Source: Malachius bipustulatus (lineage: Eukaryota; Arthropoda; Insecta; Coleoptera; Melyridae). Taken from it: a stretch of DNA of 64,000 nt. Position 1 is the stretch's first letter. Every line of letters starts with the position of its first letter. Shown here piece after piece: positions 45,795-57,264 of this stretch. The notes under the pieces are model-generated. The model saw only the letters and a list, made by a program, of their open reading frames with translations, ran no database searches and had not been told where the DNA came from. Made by a program: the position numbers and the translations under genes. The stretch is taken from contig OU342632.1 in the NCBI GenBank assembly GCA_910589415.1, positions 51,635,341 to 51,699,340 on the forward strand, in the 5' to 3' direction.

Positions 45795-46370
45795 GAGTGA
45801 ATGGAGGTCGTATGAGTATAAAGCACACAAAGTGCAATTACTAGCCTGTGACATGGGGTCGGAGTATTCCTCCATCGCCCTAACATTTGTCATACTGACA
45901 GTGCCTGAAACTCAATCGAGAGAGCTTCCATCAAAACAACAACAGGAGTCATCAGAGTACCAGAACAAGCACAGACACGTGTTTCGCCACATTGAGGCTC
46001 ATCAGTGTGCTGCATCTGGGGTATCCAGAGGATGTTATCGAATTTCTGAAAGCCCCCTAGGTCTTAAGCAAACCAGTTACACGGTTCTCCGTCTGGTTTA
46101 AGCAGAGAGAAATCTAGCGATCAGTTCGAAGAACTAATCGTGAGTTCACTTCAAGATTTATTATAGTTTCAGACACCACAAATGCCAAGGATGAGTGACA
46201 ATCATGAAAACGAGAGAATAGGCAAGTACACTCAACGTTAATAAATAAAGAGTGAATGCGGGTCGTATGAGTATAAAGCACCTAAAGTTCAATTGTTACC
46301 CCTGTTACATGGGGTCGGAGTATTCCTCCATCCCCCCAACATTTGTCATACTGGCGATTCTCATGTCATG
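45795..46370 (-). mobile_element. Retrozyme-like tandem-repeat element, 455-bp unit
   Basis: GAGTGAATGGAGGTCGTATG at 45795 recurs as GAGTGAATGCGGGTCGTATG at 46250, and the match continues about 115 bp (TGGGGTCGGAGTATTCCTCC) before breaking at 46365-46370. One complete 455-bp unit therefore contains the hammerhead, followed by a partial second unit. Tandem units with a type I hammerhead per unit are the described layout of animal retrozymes, which spread through circular RNA. A frame of 89 codons across the ribozyme is a coincidence. Confidence 0.75.
45968..46011 (-). ncRNA. Canonical type I hammerhead ribozyme
   Basis: On the - strand: helix I AGCACA, CTGATGA, helix II GCC-TCAATGT-GGC, GAAA, helix III ACAC/GTGT without a loop, cleavage-site C, helix I TGTGCT. 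All invariant core bases are present, helix I pairs perfectly over six bases, and helix II directly follows the CUGAUGA box. Self-cleavage would fall after the C complementary to position 45974. Confidence 0.85.
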
Positions 46371-46983
46371 TCATGGCAATTCATACTGTCATACTCATAC
46401 GACCTGCAAAAAGCTATTGTTGTAAAATACTATAATTATGGTACAGGTCAGCCATGTTACGTCATTGCGTTCAGCTAATAGCATATACCGCTGTAAAAGT
46501 GTTTCGTGGTAGATATCACTATTTTGCAAGTATAGTACAAAAGTAACTATAAACTTATTTTGGGAAAATAAATCAAAATATCTCAAAAAATAAGCCTCAA
46601 ACTAGAGATCTTTATTAGAAGTATCATACAATATATAAAAATTCCTAATAACTTATAAAGAATTGAATTTTTCCAATTGCATAGAAGTTTTGAGGCTTCA
46701 AAGGAAAAAGAACCTGCTACTACAATTCTGGTGTCGCCTTAGAAGTTTTTTCGTACTTCAAAATTTACCCCTTCTATTATTATTAACCTATACAAAATTG
46801 AGAAAAATATCTTAAATGGTTTAGAAGATCTCAATTAAAATTATGTTTTTCTTTTTCTTCCCTGTTTAAGTGTATCTCGAAAATAAAGCGTTTTACAGCA
46901 AAACTTTATATAAAAAAGTTCAATTATTTTTTCGCGTCTTAACTTTTGGGTGAGTTATGAACATACAAACTGGAACACCTCTA

Positions 46984-47906
46984 TTATAATAGGCAATAAT
47001 CAAATAGTGAAAACAAATAATTTATATTAAATGTAAAATATGTCCACCAACTTATCGGCTGCAGATCATACACACGGGATGTTTCAATGCGAGAGAAGTG
47101 AATATGATAAAAAAAGTTCATGGTTCCAGCTTAAATTATTGTTCTCTGTCTTTTAGAAGTTAAGAAATCGTAACTACAGTTGATTTAATATTGGAGCCAT
47201 ATCCATGTGTACGAAATATTTGGTAATCCCCAAAAACAGGAATACAACAGAGTGGAGACGGGGGAAACGAGGTAGACAGTTCAAACGCATCTAGTTCGTG
47301 TCAATCCGGTAACTTGGGAAGATGTAAATAGTTGTGAACATTTCAACTGTATATTGCTACGGAGGACCGTCAAGCGGGGATATGCGTTTAAAAAATTAAT
47401 AATAGTAAACAGATCAATTCTTTACATTAAACAAGTCAATTGCTTACACAGTCCATTTTTATACATATTATGAACGTAAAGAATGTAAACAATTTAAACA
47501 ATTAATTTCACTATGAAATAAAGGTTATGAAATCTTAGATTTAATTTATCACCTACTTTCTGATTGTTGAGGTCCACTCATTTCTTCTATAAAGTAATTC
47601 ATAAATTAATAATAAAACGATTTACCGGTCTACATGTTTGTAATAATAGGTGGATTCATTGGCTTGGCTACAAACTGTTTATGCTTCTTCTTCTTCCTTC
47701 TGCTTTGCCTATATGTAGGTACCCGAGACATGAAAGTGTATCAAGTCTCTGATACCTACTAATAGAACTAAACTAAACCATCTTCTCAATATTGTGTTCA
47801 AACCTCAATAAACCTAACTTGTGTGTACATCTGCCATGTGAAACTCTTCATAGTTTGACGTCACTGACAGCAGTGGCAGCGATATCTGACACCACTGCTT
47901 AAATTT
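46984..47906. other. No gene recognised
   Basis: AT-rich, with no paired termini or coding homology. Confidence 0.45.
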
Positions 47907-48325
47907 GGGTACGTTCACCTGACGTCAACTGTTGAGTTGTTGAGGTAGCGCTTGCGTCCAGACATACCGCTCACTATTATTTACCGTTGCTAAACTGTTG
48001 AGTATTTCTGTGAGCGTAAATATTTGAGGCTCAATACAGTCAACGTATGTTGTTGACATGCGCAAAGTCTCGCAAATCGTTACTTTCGAACGCGGACTAT
48101 CGTTCGAACGAAATTACGTAAAATTTGGAAGTAGGAATGCATTTGATACGATCAGCGATAAAGAAATGATAATAATTATTTCAATGAACTTGAATCGTAC
48201 TCAGAAACATGTCACATGTCATTCGATCTCAACAATGCGTTCATACTATTTCCAACATGTTGCAACAACCAACACTCAACCGTTTTGCGCTGATATTCAA
48301 CATTTGACGTCAGGTGAACGTACCC
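47907..48325. mobile_element. 419-bp MITE, GGGTACGTTCACCTGACGTCAA ends
   Basis: Perfect 19-bp inverted ends GGGTACGTTCACCTGACGT, extending with less identity over about 40 bp (GTTGAGTGTTGGTT region). The interior includes CGAACGCGGACTATCGTTCG. No protein is encoded. Confidence 0.8.
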
Positions 48326-48805
48326 GTTGTTTACGTATTCTTTACATTGTTTACAAATTCTTTACATGAAAAGTATAAAGAATATTTCTTTCCACATAAA
48401 CACCCATCCCTGCCAAAGCGGCTTGAACTGAAAATTAGCATTTAAAATTTAAACTTAATTTAAAAAAAGGTCTCCCAATGAATAGATTTGGATGAGCTGT
48501 TCAAAACAACAACGCCCGAATACTTCAATTATTGCACATATTATTAATTTTAATGTATATTTCTATGCATGGCCTCCTTACTTGGGAAATGTAATCAAAT
48601 GCACAATTAATTAATTATTTACACGCGTATATTTTACTTCTGATTAAAATAAAGCTAACAATTATAAGAAATTCGTAGTATAAAAAATTCTGGATATGTC
48701 TAGAAAAATATTTCTACATTATATCAAAGTTTAAAAAAATATATATTCGTTTTTTTTTAAGTTACCAGTTTAAGGCTACCGAGGGCGTCACTGATTTTTC
48801 TGACA
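48326..48805. other. No gene recognised
   Basis: AT-rich sequence without a visible repeat. Confidence 0.4.
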
Positions 48806-49012
48806 TTTAAATAATAATAATAAGCTTTATTTAGCAATCTGCTACTTATATACACATTTTTCAAATACAAGGTATCAGTCAAAAATTCTCCAAAATATAT
48901 TTATACAACTTTTTCTTGAATCTAACATATCAATAGATGTAAGGAACCGAGAACTGCACTTATTAAGTATCTAAAGTATTCGGTAGAACACATGAAGACA
49001 TAGCCTTGTATA
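48806..49012 (-). repeat. 3' end of a non-LTR element, - strand, interrupted
   Basis: Read on the - strand it ends TAAAGC followed by (TTA)n at 48807-48821. Its upstream side is broken by the hammerhead element at 49026-49400 and resumes after the 13-bp duplication. Confidence 0.55.
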
Positions 49013-49090
49013 TGAGACGTTTTATTAATAGAAAATTGTTAAGGGCTATAGGCAAAAAGTATTTTCTTAAAGTGTGGTCTTTATTATAAT

Positions 49091-49130
49091 ATCAACGTTT
49101 CGACCGAACAATTTGGGTCATCTTCGGGAT
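49091..49130 (-). ncRNA. Hammerhead-like core (left arm)
   Basis: Inverse of 49260-49299, with the same CCGAAGA box and GACC/GGTC helix II. Confidence 0.5.
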
Positions 49131-49259
49131 TCTAAAATGACAAAAAGGAAACAGTCAACGATATAGCAGCTACTTACTAAAGATAACTTACAATAATTAT
49201 AATAATAATTTAGTAAGTAGCTGCTATATCGTTAACTGTTTCCTTTTTGTCATTTTAGA

Positions 49260-49299
49260 ATCCCGAAGATGACCCAAATTGTTCGGTCGAAACGTTGAT
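49260..49299 (+). ncRNA. Hammerhead-like core (right arm)
   Basis: Helix I ATC/GAT, box CCGAAGA (consensus U is C), one extra T, helix II GACC/GGTC, GAAA, helix III AC/GT without loop, cleavage-site T. The changed box makes activity doubtful. Confidence 0.5.
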
Positions 49300-49413
49300 A
49301 TTATAATAAAGACCACACTTTAAGAAAAGACTTTTTGCCTATAGCCCTTAACAATTTTCTATTAATATATTTATTTGGCAATTACTTCTATTATAATAAT
49401 TGAGACGTTTTAT

Positions 49414-50745
49414 ATGTTATTTAATTTAACAGTGGAATTTAAAGTCAACATTTGAAGTTAGCACGCTCTGACGACGGTTTTAAGCTTCGCAGGCTAACCT
49501 GAAGGAGCAATCATGACTTTAATTGCTTTAATTCATTGGCTTTCCGCACACACAGATTGCGTTCTGGTCGCCAAGTTACTAGCTATCATTCAATTCATTT
49601 TCCTTAATACCATTCAAAACGCATCCAACAAGCAGCATGTAACGTAGGTACCTACCTATTATACACCGTGTCTCTTGAACTTCTGAACATAGGGAATTCC
49701 CATGTTAAAATAAACTATTGTAAATATTGGCTCCCCTAATTATTTTACAGTAAAATGTGAAATGTAAAACTTCTTAAGGAAAAAAGCTGCTTCTTATGCT
49801 GTAATTGGATTTTCATTTAGTTCATCCGTTTTCGAGAAAATCAGAAAAAACTGAACGGTTTTTCGTAGTTTTTCAAGGTTGCTTTGTTTTTGACTGATAA
49901 TGCCAAACAACCGAGTTTGGCGATTCTACATATTCCACAGCATTTAGATGTTGACTTCACTGGCAAGTGATCTCCAGCATTATTTGTCATCCTGGATTTT
50001 CGGCACTATTCTTTTCTCACTGTTCTCAGCTTTCTTCATTTTGTTTTTTTCCTATTTCAAGTAACGATGTTTGCCTCCGTCTGGATGAGTGATCAGCTAT
50101 TATTTGATTTGCAAGAATACTTCTAAAGACCAACTGTCTTTTTGGCTTCATACTTGTTTGTTGTCAATGTTCGTGGCATTGTTACTCCAGAGATTCAAGG
50201 AGTCAAACTCGATAGTCAGGCAACGTAAATATAAAGATACATATGCATTTTTATCAGTAACCTGGCAATGTATATTATAGGCTACACAATCATATCAAAG
50301 CCGACATTCTGGGCAATGTATCTTGCAGAATACATAATTTTCAACCTCGAATAGGGGTAGATCTTCATAATTTACAATCAAATAAATTGATGTAAAATAT
50401 AAAGTATACATTGCTAAATTGATTTACAATAGGTGCATTACATAACATGAAGTGGAATTTAGTAAAATTCTGGTTTTCACACATGAAATGCAGAGGCTCT
50501 CTGATTTACGGTAGCCATCTTGGAAGAATAATGCTTTGATTGGTCTATTGAATCACGTGACTCGAAGAAACTCTGTGATTTGACAAGAATTATGTATCCT
50601 CTAGTATACCCTGCCTGTTTCTGCGGAAAAATTCAGTGTATACTTATGAAAAAAAGAAACTGAAGTTTGTGTATCTATCAGGATACGTTGCCAAGAAAAG
50701 GGTTAAGTCTATTTTTAGATATGTTTCAGTATTGATTGTTCCAAA
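49414..50745. other. No gene recognised
   Basis: A possible eroded element end (TATACACCGTGTCTCTTGAA) lies at about 49660. Otherwise there are no paired repeats or coding homology. Confidence 0.4.
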
Positions 50746-50749
50746 TGTC

Positions 50750-52050
50750 AAATATCTTGTTAGATAGAAAGTTTACTCTTGGCCTAGTAGTTCTTTGTTC
50801 CTTCTTTAGTTTGAGAGGGTGACCTCTTCATAGTTTGTCCTGATTCAGAGTGAATATGGTGTTCAGGTTACCATAGTTGTACTTGAGAATTCGGAAAGCC
50901 ATAATCAAGTCACCCCGAAGGCGACGATGTACGAATGGAGTGAGGTGAACTAAGGAGATCCGGATTACAGACTGACCCGGCGAATTCAAGAATTGATAGC
51001 ACATATGTAGCGTATAGTTTACTCCGACTGGACTGTGAGGAGATACGTGAAAAACACTTGCAAATCGGGAATTTTGAGTTTGCACTATTACAGACCGACA
51101 CTATATGATCAGACCAACTTAAGTCACTGCTAATTATCACTCCGATGTCACAATGTGATACAGACTTTAAGGGACATCCGATATTGAAATATGGGAGCCG
51201 GGATTATTCTTGCCTATGTATAGCACCACGCACTTGACGGTGTTAAGGGGAAGTCACCATTTTGTGGATCACTCGAACACTGAGTTTAAATCTCGTTCTA
51301 GTGTATGTTGGTTGGTAACTGGATTCACATATAACTTACTGTCGTCGGTGTAAATAGAAACTTTACTTGATGTATTCAGTTGGAGATCACTGATGTAGAC
51401 AGCGAAAAGTAGTGGTCCGAGTACTGTGCCCTGTGGAACTCCGCTCTTCAAAGATTTAGTTCTCCTCGGATGCCAAAGTGGTCCAATTTAATCAGTAACC
51501 TACGTGTAGGAACTCGATCGAAAGCTTTGGAGAAGTCTAAGTAGACTACCTCCACAGGTTGTCGACTATTTAGAGATGTAGATCATTGATACAATGAAGT
51601 AGATTAGTGACCGCCGAGCGACATTTAATAAAGCCGTGCTGTTGAGCGGAAATCACGGCTTCTTGAAAAAGAAATTGAGACATCGCCTCAGATTTAATAG
51701 CCTCCATGACATTGCTGATAATAGGTACAAGACTAATTGACGATAATTATTATCATAGTCAAGCTTGTTACCTTTCAAAGATGGGAGTAACTGAGGCCGA
51801 TTTCCAGCCCAAAGGAAGACAACCCTGATGGAATGAAGCTTGCATAATAAGGCATAGAGGGGTTGTCAAATACTCTGCACAACTTATAAGGAAAAAAGAA
51901 GTTAGCCCATTTAATCCGGGGATGAATTATCGTTTATCACGCAGTCTCTTTAGGCGCTCTTTACTACCTCTGGTGTGAATAAGATGGAATCGAGCGACGC
52001 ATGCAATCGTGGACATTTTATTTAAGGTAAGCTTCCATAAGGTTCATCTG
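50750..52050 (-). pseudogene. Non-LTR reverse transcriptase pseudogene
   Basis: On the - strand from about 52000: LTTPLCLIMQASFHQGCLPL, GWKSASVTPIF, then AQQHGFIKCRSAVTNLLHC, VVYLDFSKAFDRVPTRRLLI, MKSGVPQGTVLGPLLFAVYI and KVSIYTDDSKLYV, where the catalytic YADD reads YTDD. The region after RT follows (MIISSDLSWSDHIVSVCNSA, LYATYVLSILEFAGSVCNPD, PFVHRRLRGDLIMAFRILKY). This CR1/Jockey-type RT is nearly complete in content but broken by several frameshifts and lacks endonuclease and ORF1. Confidence 0.85.
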
Positions 52051-54050
52051 TGAAAACCAGCGAAAAATTCGATGACAAAGATTCAGCGGACTACCTATTA
52101 GAAGAACACAGAGACCCGTCTGGCTTTTGGAATAATGGAACAGAGACTTTCTAGGATACGGAGGAGCGAATATATTTGTAAACCTTTTTACTATTATTAC
52201 TGGAAACGATTGATTCTTCGAAGGTTCTTCGCTGGATAATCAAATATTGTCTGACCGTGTAGGAGAATTTGCGGTGAGGCTGTAACACGAAGATAGAGGC
52301 TATAAAAGTTAAAAAAATATAACAGTTTTTGATTATAGCTCGAGTTAATTTAAACTGATTTTGATGAAACTTGGATGAAATATTCTCCAAGTAAAATGAG
52401 TCTTAACTACCTCAAAGCAATTTTGGCTATACAAAATCATGGATATTTTTAATTATTTTTTATATCGAAAGTGATGTCGTCCTCAATAGTATATTTTTTT
52501 ACTAAAAAATACACTAATAACGAAGTTAGCAATGATAAACACAAAAAAAGTAAAATGGCAGACTTTTAATCAACCTATTGTAGTGTAAACACCCTAAAAA
52601 ACCTGCATCCTGGTTGACGGTAAAGAATATGTGATATAACCTACCTAACCTCTCAAAATGGAGGTTCTGCGTCATGCGCAGTAAATTCAGTAATGTGGCC
52701 CCCAGACTGAATGGTTTTGAAAAAGAAGAACCCCTTTGACGTTTGAAATGTGAACTTGTCTGTCATGAATGACTGTTTGAATTCCCGCCCTGAATGTTTG
52801 ATTTGAATTTAAGGTTATCCCACCCTGATTTCAAATAAAATGGCCAACATATTACTTACCGTTTGTGATCGTGGTTTTTACCTGTGTTTGTGGTTTTACC
52901 TTGGCTCGTGATCTGTCTAGTTTTTCGTCTGGTGGTGGACCTTACGTTGTTGTGTGTAGTAACCTTATTTTGGTTCGTTCGTAGCAAAAGCTACGAAAAT
53001 ACTTTGAGCCAGTCTTTTGTTGAGAGATAGGAGATTTAATTTAAAAGACAGAGTTTCCCCTTTAAAAATGAATTGATTTATTGACTTTTGAAATGATTTG
53101 AGTATTATTGAATCTCTCCACCCCACCCCACACGATTGATCCCGCCCGCAAAGAGTTCCGCCTACGCAAATTTATAGTCAGAGTAAAAAAATAACCCCGT
53201 GAAAATAAAAAAACCTCTGACTGTATGAAGTGCAAAACATAAAATGAGAAACATACAATGAAAAACACACAACGAAACACATACAATGAAACGACGACAT
53301 GTTAGAATCAAGCATTTGCTTGGGCGTTGAGGGGTGAGAACTAAATCTCTTGTATTATGGTAACCTGTCATTTTAACGTTAGTCTTTGCGAACCGTTTAG
53401 TACCTGTAAAGAAAAGAAATAACAAAACACACATAAATTAGACCTTGTTGATGCGAGAAGCCTAATCGACTTATCTCCACACCCCGGACTAATAGAAAAG
53501 ACGTAACAAAACACACATAAATTAGACCTTGTTGATGCGAGAAGCCTAATCGACTTATCTACACACCCCGGACTAATACCAAATAAATAAAATCGATTCC
53601 AAAGGACATCCAACGTTAAAATGAGACATAACCTATACAACAGATTGAAGCGTCGTTGTCTAACGCTGCGATTCATGAATCAACATACAAAATCATATCG
53701 CCGTTTCATTTAGGATTTTACATAAAAATATACCATGACAAAAACATAAAATACAAGAGACACAACACATAACATCGTCACCGTTTTGGTGCAAAATTGA
53801 CATTGATAAGCAAATCTGTTATATTCAGGAAGACCACATTTTATCTTTCTATTTCAAAGACTCATACCTCCTGAAAAGGAAACAAGACACACAAAAGGCA
53901 TATAAACACAAAAACAAATAAATATATCAGGCGAGTAAATAATTGGCAGCAAATAAATAAATAGTTCGGGCAAGTAAATCAGTAGCAACAAATAAATGAA
54001 TAGTTTAGAGTCCAGAAAATATGAAATACAAAATGAGGTCAAACATATTA
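52051..54050. other. Unclassified region with one short duplication
   Basis: No coding homology found. 53215-53310 is rich in CATACAATGAAA words. A small palindrome CGTAGCAAAAGCTACG lies at about 52980. I could not establish LTRs or other borders. Confidence 0.4.
53413..53579. repeat. 84-bp tandem duplication
   Basis: AACAAAACACACATAAATTA and the following CCTTGTTGATGCGAGAAGCC recur 84 bp apart (53421 and 53505) with a single mismatch seen (CTCCACACC/CTACACACC), so the duplication is young. Confidence 0.9.
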
Positions 54051-54054
54051 TATA

Positions 54055-54921
54055 CCGGGTGTCCCATCGTATAGAATTCTCGCGAAAAAAGGTATTTCTA
54101 ATTAAAATTTTTATATGAAAATTTACATACGTGGATTACAATAAACCTACTATAATATGATGTAATCATTCTTAGAAAATTAATTAAATGCGACTTTCGA
54201 TTTTCGACATAGATTTTATATCGAAATACTAATCGCATCTCTATGATTTTTCATACACTTGTAGAAAAAAGTTTCTTCTATAAGAAACAGTAATTTGTTA
54301 ATCGATATCTTTAACCATAATTGAGTAATTTGCCATCAAAGTTGAACATAAAATCGGAATAAAGTTTATGATTATTATTATAAACCCGTCACTACAGCAA
54401 TAATTTACAACTTATAGACACATGCTGTTAACAAGCAGTTTTGTTGTAATAAACAGGTACCTGAAGAAAGGTTTCTACCCTTATTTCAGAGAATTGAAAT
54501 CCGCCTTTGTAGAGGAGAATGCAAAATGTTTACTCTCAACTAAGTCGTAAATAACTAGCACACTTGACCATCTTTTGTACCTTTCACCACACTTAATAGC
54601 TTTACAAACAAAAATCGTCATAAATGATGTCTGATTTTACATTATCTGCAATTAATGGCATTTTTATAAATTTTCAATTTCTAATTTCACAGGCGGATTT
54701 CTGTTGATATTTAGAATTTATTTATATAAAAAAAAATCAGATTTTTTTTTGTCGCTTAATTAGTTTTTCGCGACTGCACGCTTAATTAAGCTCACTACAA
54801 ACATGCTGATTAGTCCAGATTATAGAGAAATAAATTATTCATGAATGTGTCGCGAATAAAATACTCTAATTTAATTATAAAGTGTACTTTTCGCGAGAAT
54901 TCTATACGATGGGACACCCTG
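54055..54921. mobile_element. 867-bp element, CCGGGTGTCCC/CAGGGTGTCCC ends
   Basis: TA-CCGGGTGTCCCATCGTATAG plus AATTCTCGCGAAAA at the left is the inverse of the right end (TTTTCGCGAGAATTCTATAC then GATGGGACACCCTG-TA). The arms are only about 35 bp, unlike the long-armed relatives. The interior is AT-rich and non-coding. Confidence 0.85.
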
Positions 54922-57260
54922 TATAGCAGCGGCGTTATCGAACCATAAAAAGACGGTCCTCGATAACAATTTAGAAACGAAATCAAATTAATCAGTGCAT
55001 GTGTCGATCGCATTCCAAAACAATAAAATTTCAATTTAAATAAAATGATTAATGATCAAAACCTCACAATTGCAATTAATTTAACACAAAACAAATTAAA
55101 ATCAAAAAATGACATGTTCATTAAATTGACGATAATGACAAAAAAAGTTAAAATTACCAGTAAAATGCAATCAAAGACATAATAAAACTATACAGGGTGA
55201 TCGTTTAAATAGTTTCATGAATAAAATGTAAATAAAATGGTTGAGAGCAGAAAATAGTTTAAAATACAAAGAAAATGTGAACACTGCATAATAAATTGTT
55301 TGTAGAGCAATGTGCTTGATCATAATAATAATAATAATCAAAAGGGCATGTGCTGGTTCAAGATTACAATAAATAAATTTAAATAATTCAAATAACCATA
55401 AAGATTGGATGAAACGTGGTGTTGAAATAAATCATGCTTTCTGTAAAACGTGGTGTTAAAATGGGGCCCTCCTTGACTATAAACTACCTGCACCAATTGT
55501 ATGATTTTAATGAGATAAAATTAAATGTCGGACAGCACGTGTTAATTTACCAATTTGAAATTAGACAATAAAATGAAATATTGAAACTAGCGTGTCTCTA
55601 AAAGCATTGAAATAAACTTATTAAACGGTTTGCACGTGCGTTTGAGTACCTACATGGGGCCCTGTTCTTGAAATTCTTTCAATTACAAAACGTGGTTTCA
55701 AATTATACATGCTGGTTGGAATAAATATAAGTAATTGCTATCTCCTTTCGTTTGAATACAAAACAATTATTTAAAACTTAATGTGGCCCTACTTGAATAA
55801 CTAATCAGCTTGACCAAACACGTGTTTTACCTGAGTCTTTTCTAAATAGACAAATTGAAACAAAATTGAATAATACAAACAAATAATTAAAACAAGATGA
55901 TCTGATTTGTAGCGATATCATAATGCCTAACAAATATTAATAAATTAGAATAAACAGTTACTTACATAGTTGGGTTATGTTATAAGATTCGATTGTTTTC
56001 AAATATAATAAAGAACAGCTGATCGGACCCTCTGACCTTCACTCTCTTGATGTCAGAAACAAAGTGAAAGATGACCACTCAGTGTTGACTAATGACAATG
56101 TGTACCACGTTTTTGAATACATCGAGTGACTGACAAAAATGACGTTTCTGCTTTGAAAGCTTGAAAAGTGACAAGTGACATTTGAATACATAGAATATAA
56201 CTGAATAGGATCGACTCTTAAGTTTACAATTTTTAACATGCGCAGTTGTTATATGGTTTGGGTCCTTTCACTATATAAATGTTTACTTCATGCCCATGGA
56301 GACTTTGGATCACCAATTCAATATTATACTCAATATCAGCAATTTCAACCCAGGGTTGATTTCCGTATGATCCGTGTGGGGCCCTTTATTAAAGGGAATT
56401 AACTAATACATTCTGAGCTGTATAATCACTTAAACAAAGCTACCTATTATGAATGTATAAATATGAACAATGTACGATTCATGTGATAGACTACTCGTTA
56501 GCTTATGAAATATGTCTTTAATCATTTTGAATAAGCAGATTAATTCGTTTCATGTATCACACAGGCAATGATTGTGGTATGAGTGTTGCGCTCCTGCAAT
56601 ACCTTGAAATTATTGAACCGAGGAACAACACACAGAAGGTAAATACAGCTATTCCCGAGCTTCACAGACTTGACTTTAATCAAGTTGTAGTACCTAGACG
56701 TGAATACTAATGTAATTAAGTAAAATACATAATTAACTGCTTACTTCACACAGTACAGAGTGCTTAACAAGACAATCTTTTTCCCTTTTGATTTCTGGCA
56801 AATTTACTTTTCTGTTATACTTCGATGATGATTTCATCTCTTCAAAATAGTTCTATTGCTAAGTTGTTACTTTATAATCCATGAAGAATTATAGATGATA
56901 AAAACAACGGGAAATTTTTAACAAAAATTTGTGAAAAAAGAAGCAGTTTGAGTTATTATTGGTTAACTATATCCTATGGCGCAAGTCGAACCCACCGTGT
57001 TTTTTATTCTATTTCACTAAACATGGAAATGTTTAAGGAAAATGAATTTTCTTGTACACCAACACAAATTAAAGAAAGTGGAGACTTGAATTTTTCATGA
57101 AAAACTGAATAAAAATCAGGGAAATTAACTCATTTTCAATGTCAAACTGCGTGCAATTTTGAAGCGGCAATAAAGTCAAAATATAAGCAAAATAAACTCA
57201 TATCAGTCCAATTTTAATTTGTTTCAGATATACCTACAGAGTCTTTCATTATTCTGTAAT
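54922..57260. other. Unclassified region with repeated GGGGCCCT and CACGTG words
   Basis: A solo CAGGGTGATCG end lies at about 55193. GGGGCCCT occurs at about 55474, 55661 and 56379, and ACGTGGT/CACGTG words recur (about 55414, 55447, 55540, 55640, 55690, 55820). No gene, LTR or full repeat unit could be defined. Its relation to 52-54 kb is unclear. Confidence 0.4.
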
Positions 57261-57264
57261 TTAT

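Larger units (their letters stand above)
45404..46983. mobile_element. Fold-back element interrupted by a retrozyme-like insertion
   Basis: The left end CAAGGTGTTTCAGTTTGTAT is the inverse of ATACAAACTGGAACACCTC at the right. Inner termini ACAGGGTGTTAAAC at about 45507 and a matching CCCTGTTTAAG at about 46861 also pair, with AACGCTTTATTTTC words in both arms. A small CCAGTGGCGTAG/CTACGCCACTGG hairpin is at 45650-45708. The centre holds the element at 45795-46370. Confidence 0.75.
49026..49400 (+). mobile_element. Palindromic hammerhead-bearing element with 13-bp duplication
   Basis: Exact copies of TGAGACGTTTTAT at 49013-49025 and 49401-49413 flank it. Two ~150-bp arms (from TTGTTAAGGGCTATAGGCAA inward) are almost perfect inverses with a ~28-nt centre. 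A ~34-bp unique tail follows on the right only (about 49367-49400). Each arm contains a hammerhead-like core. No protein is encoded. The one-sided tail and target duplication support retrotransposition of Penelope-like type. Confidence 0.85.

Noticed and set aside
45832..46101. 89-codon open frame on the + strand
   Set aside because: It runs antisense through the hammerhead and the tandem unit; no protein features.
49024..49366. CRISPR-like or tandem repeat array
   Set aside because: It is a single inverted repeat, not a set of spaced direct repeats; nothing in the window suggests a prokaryotic source.
54463..54480. Hammerhead core on the + strand (CTGAAGAAAGGTTTC)
   Set aside because: CTGAAGA is present but helix II and helix III are missing.
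52600..56300. A complete LTR retrotransposon
   Set aside because: CATGCGCAG occurs near both edges but there are no long terminal repeats, primer-binding site or gag-pol frames.
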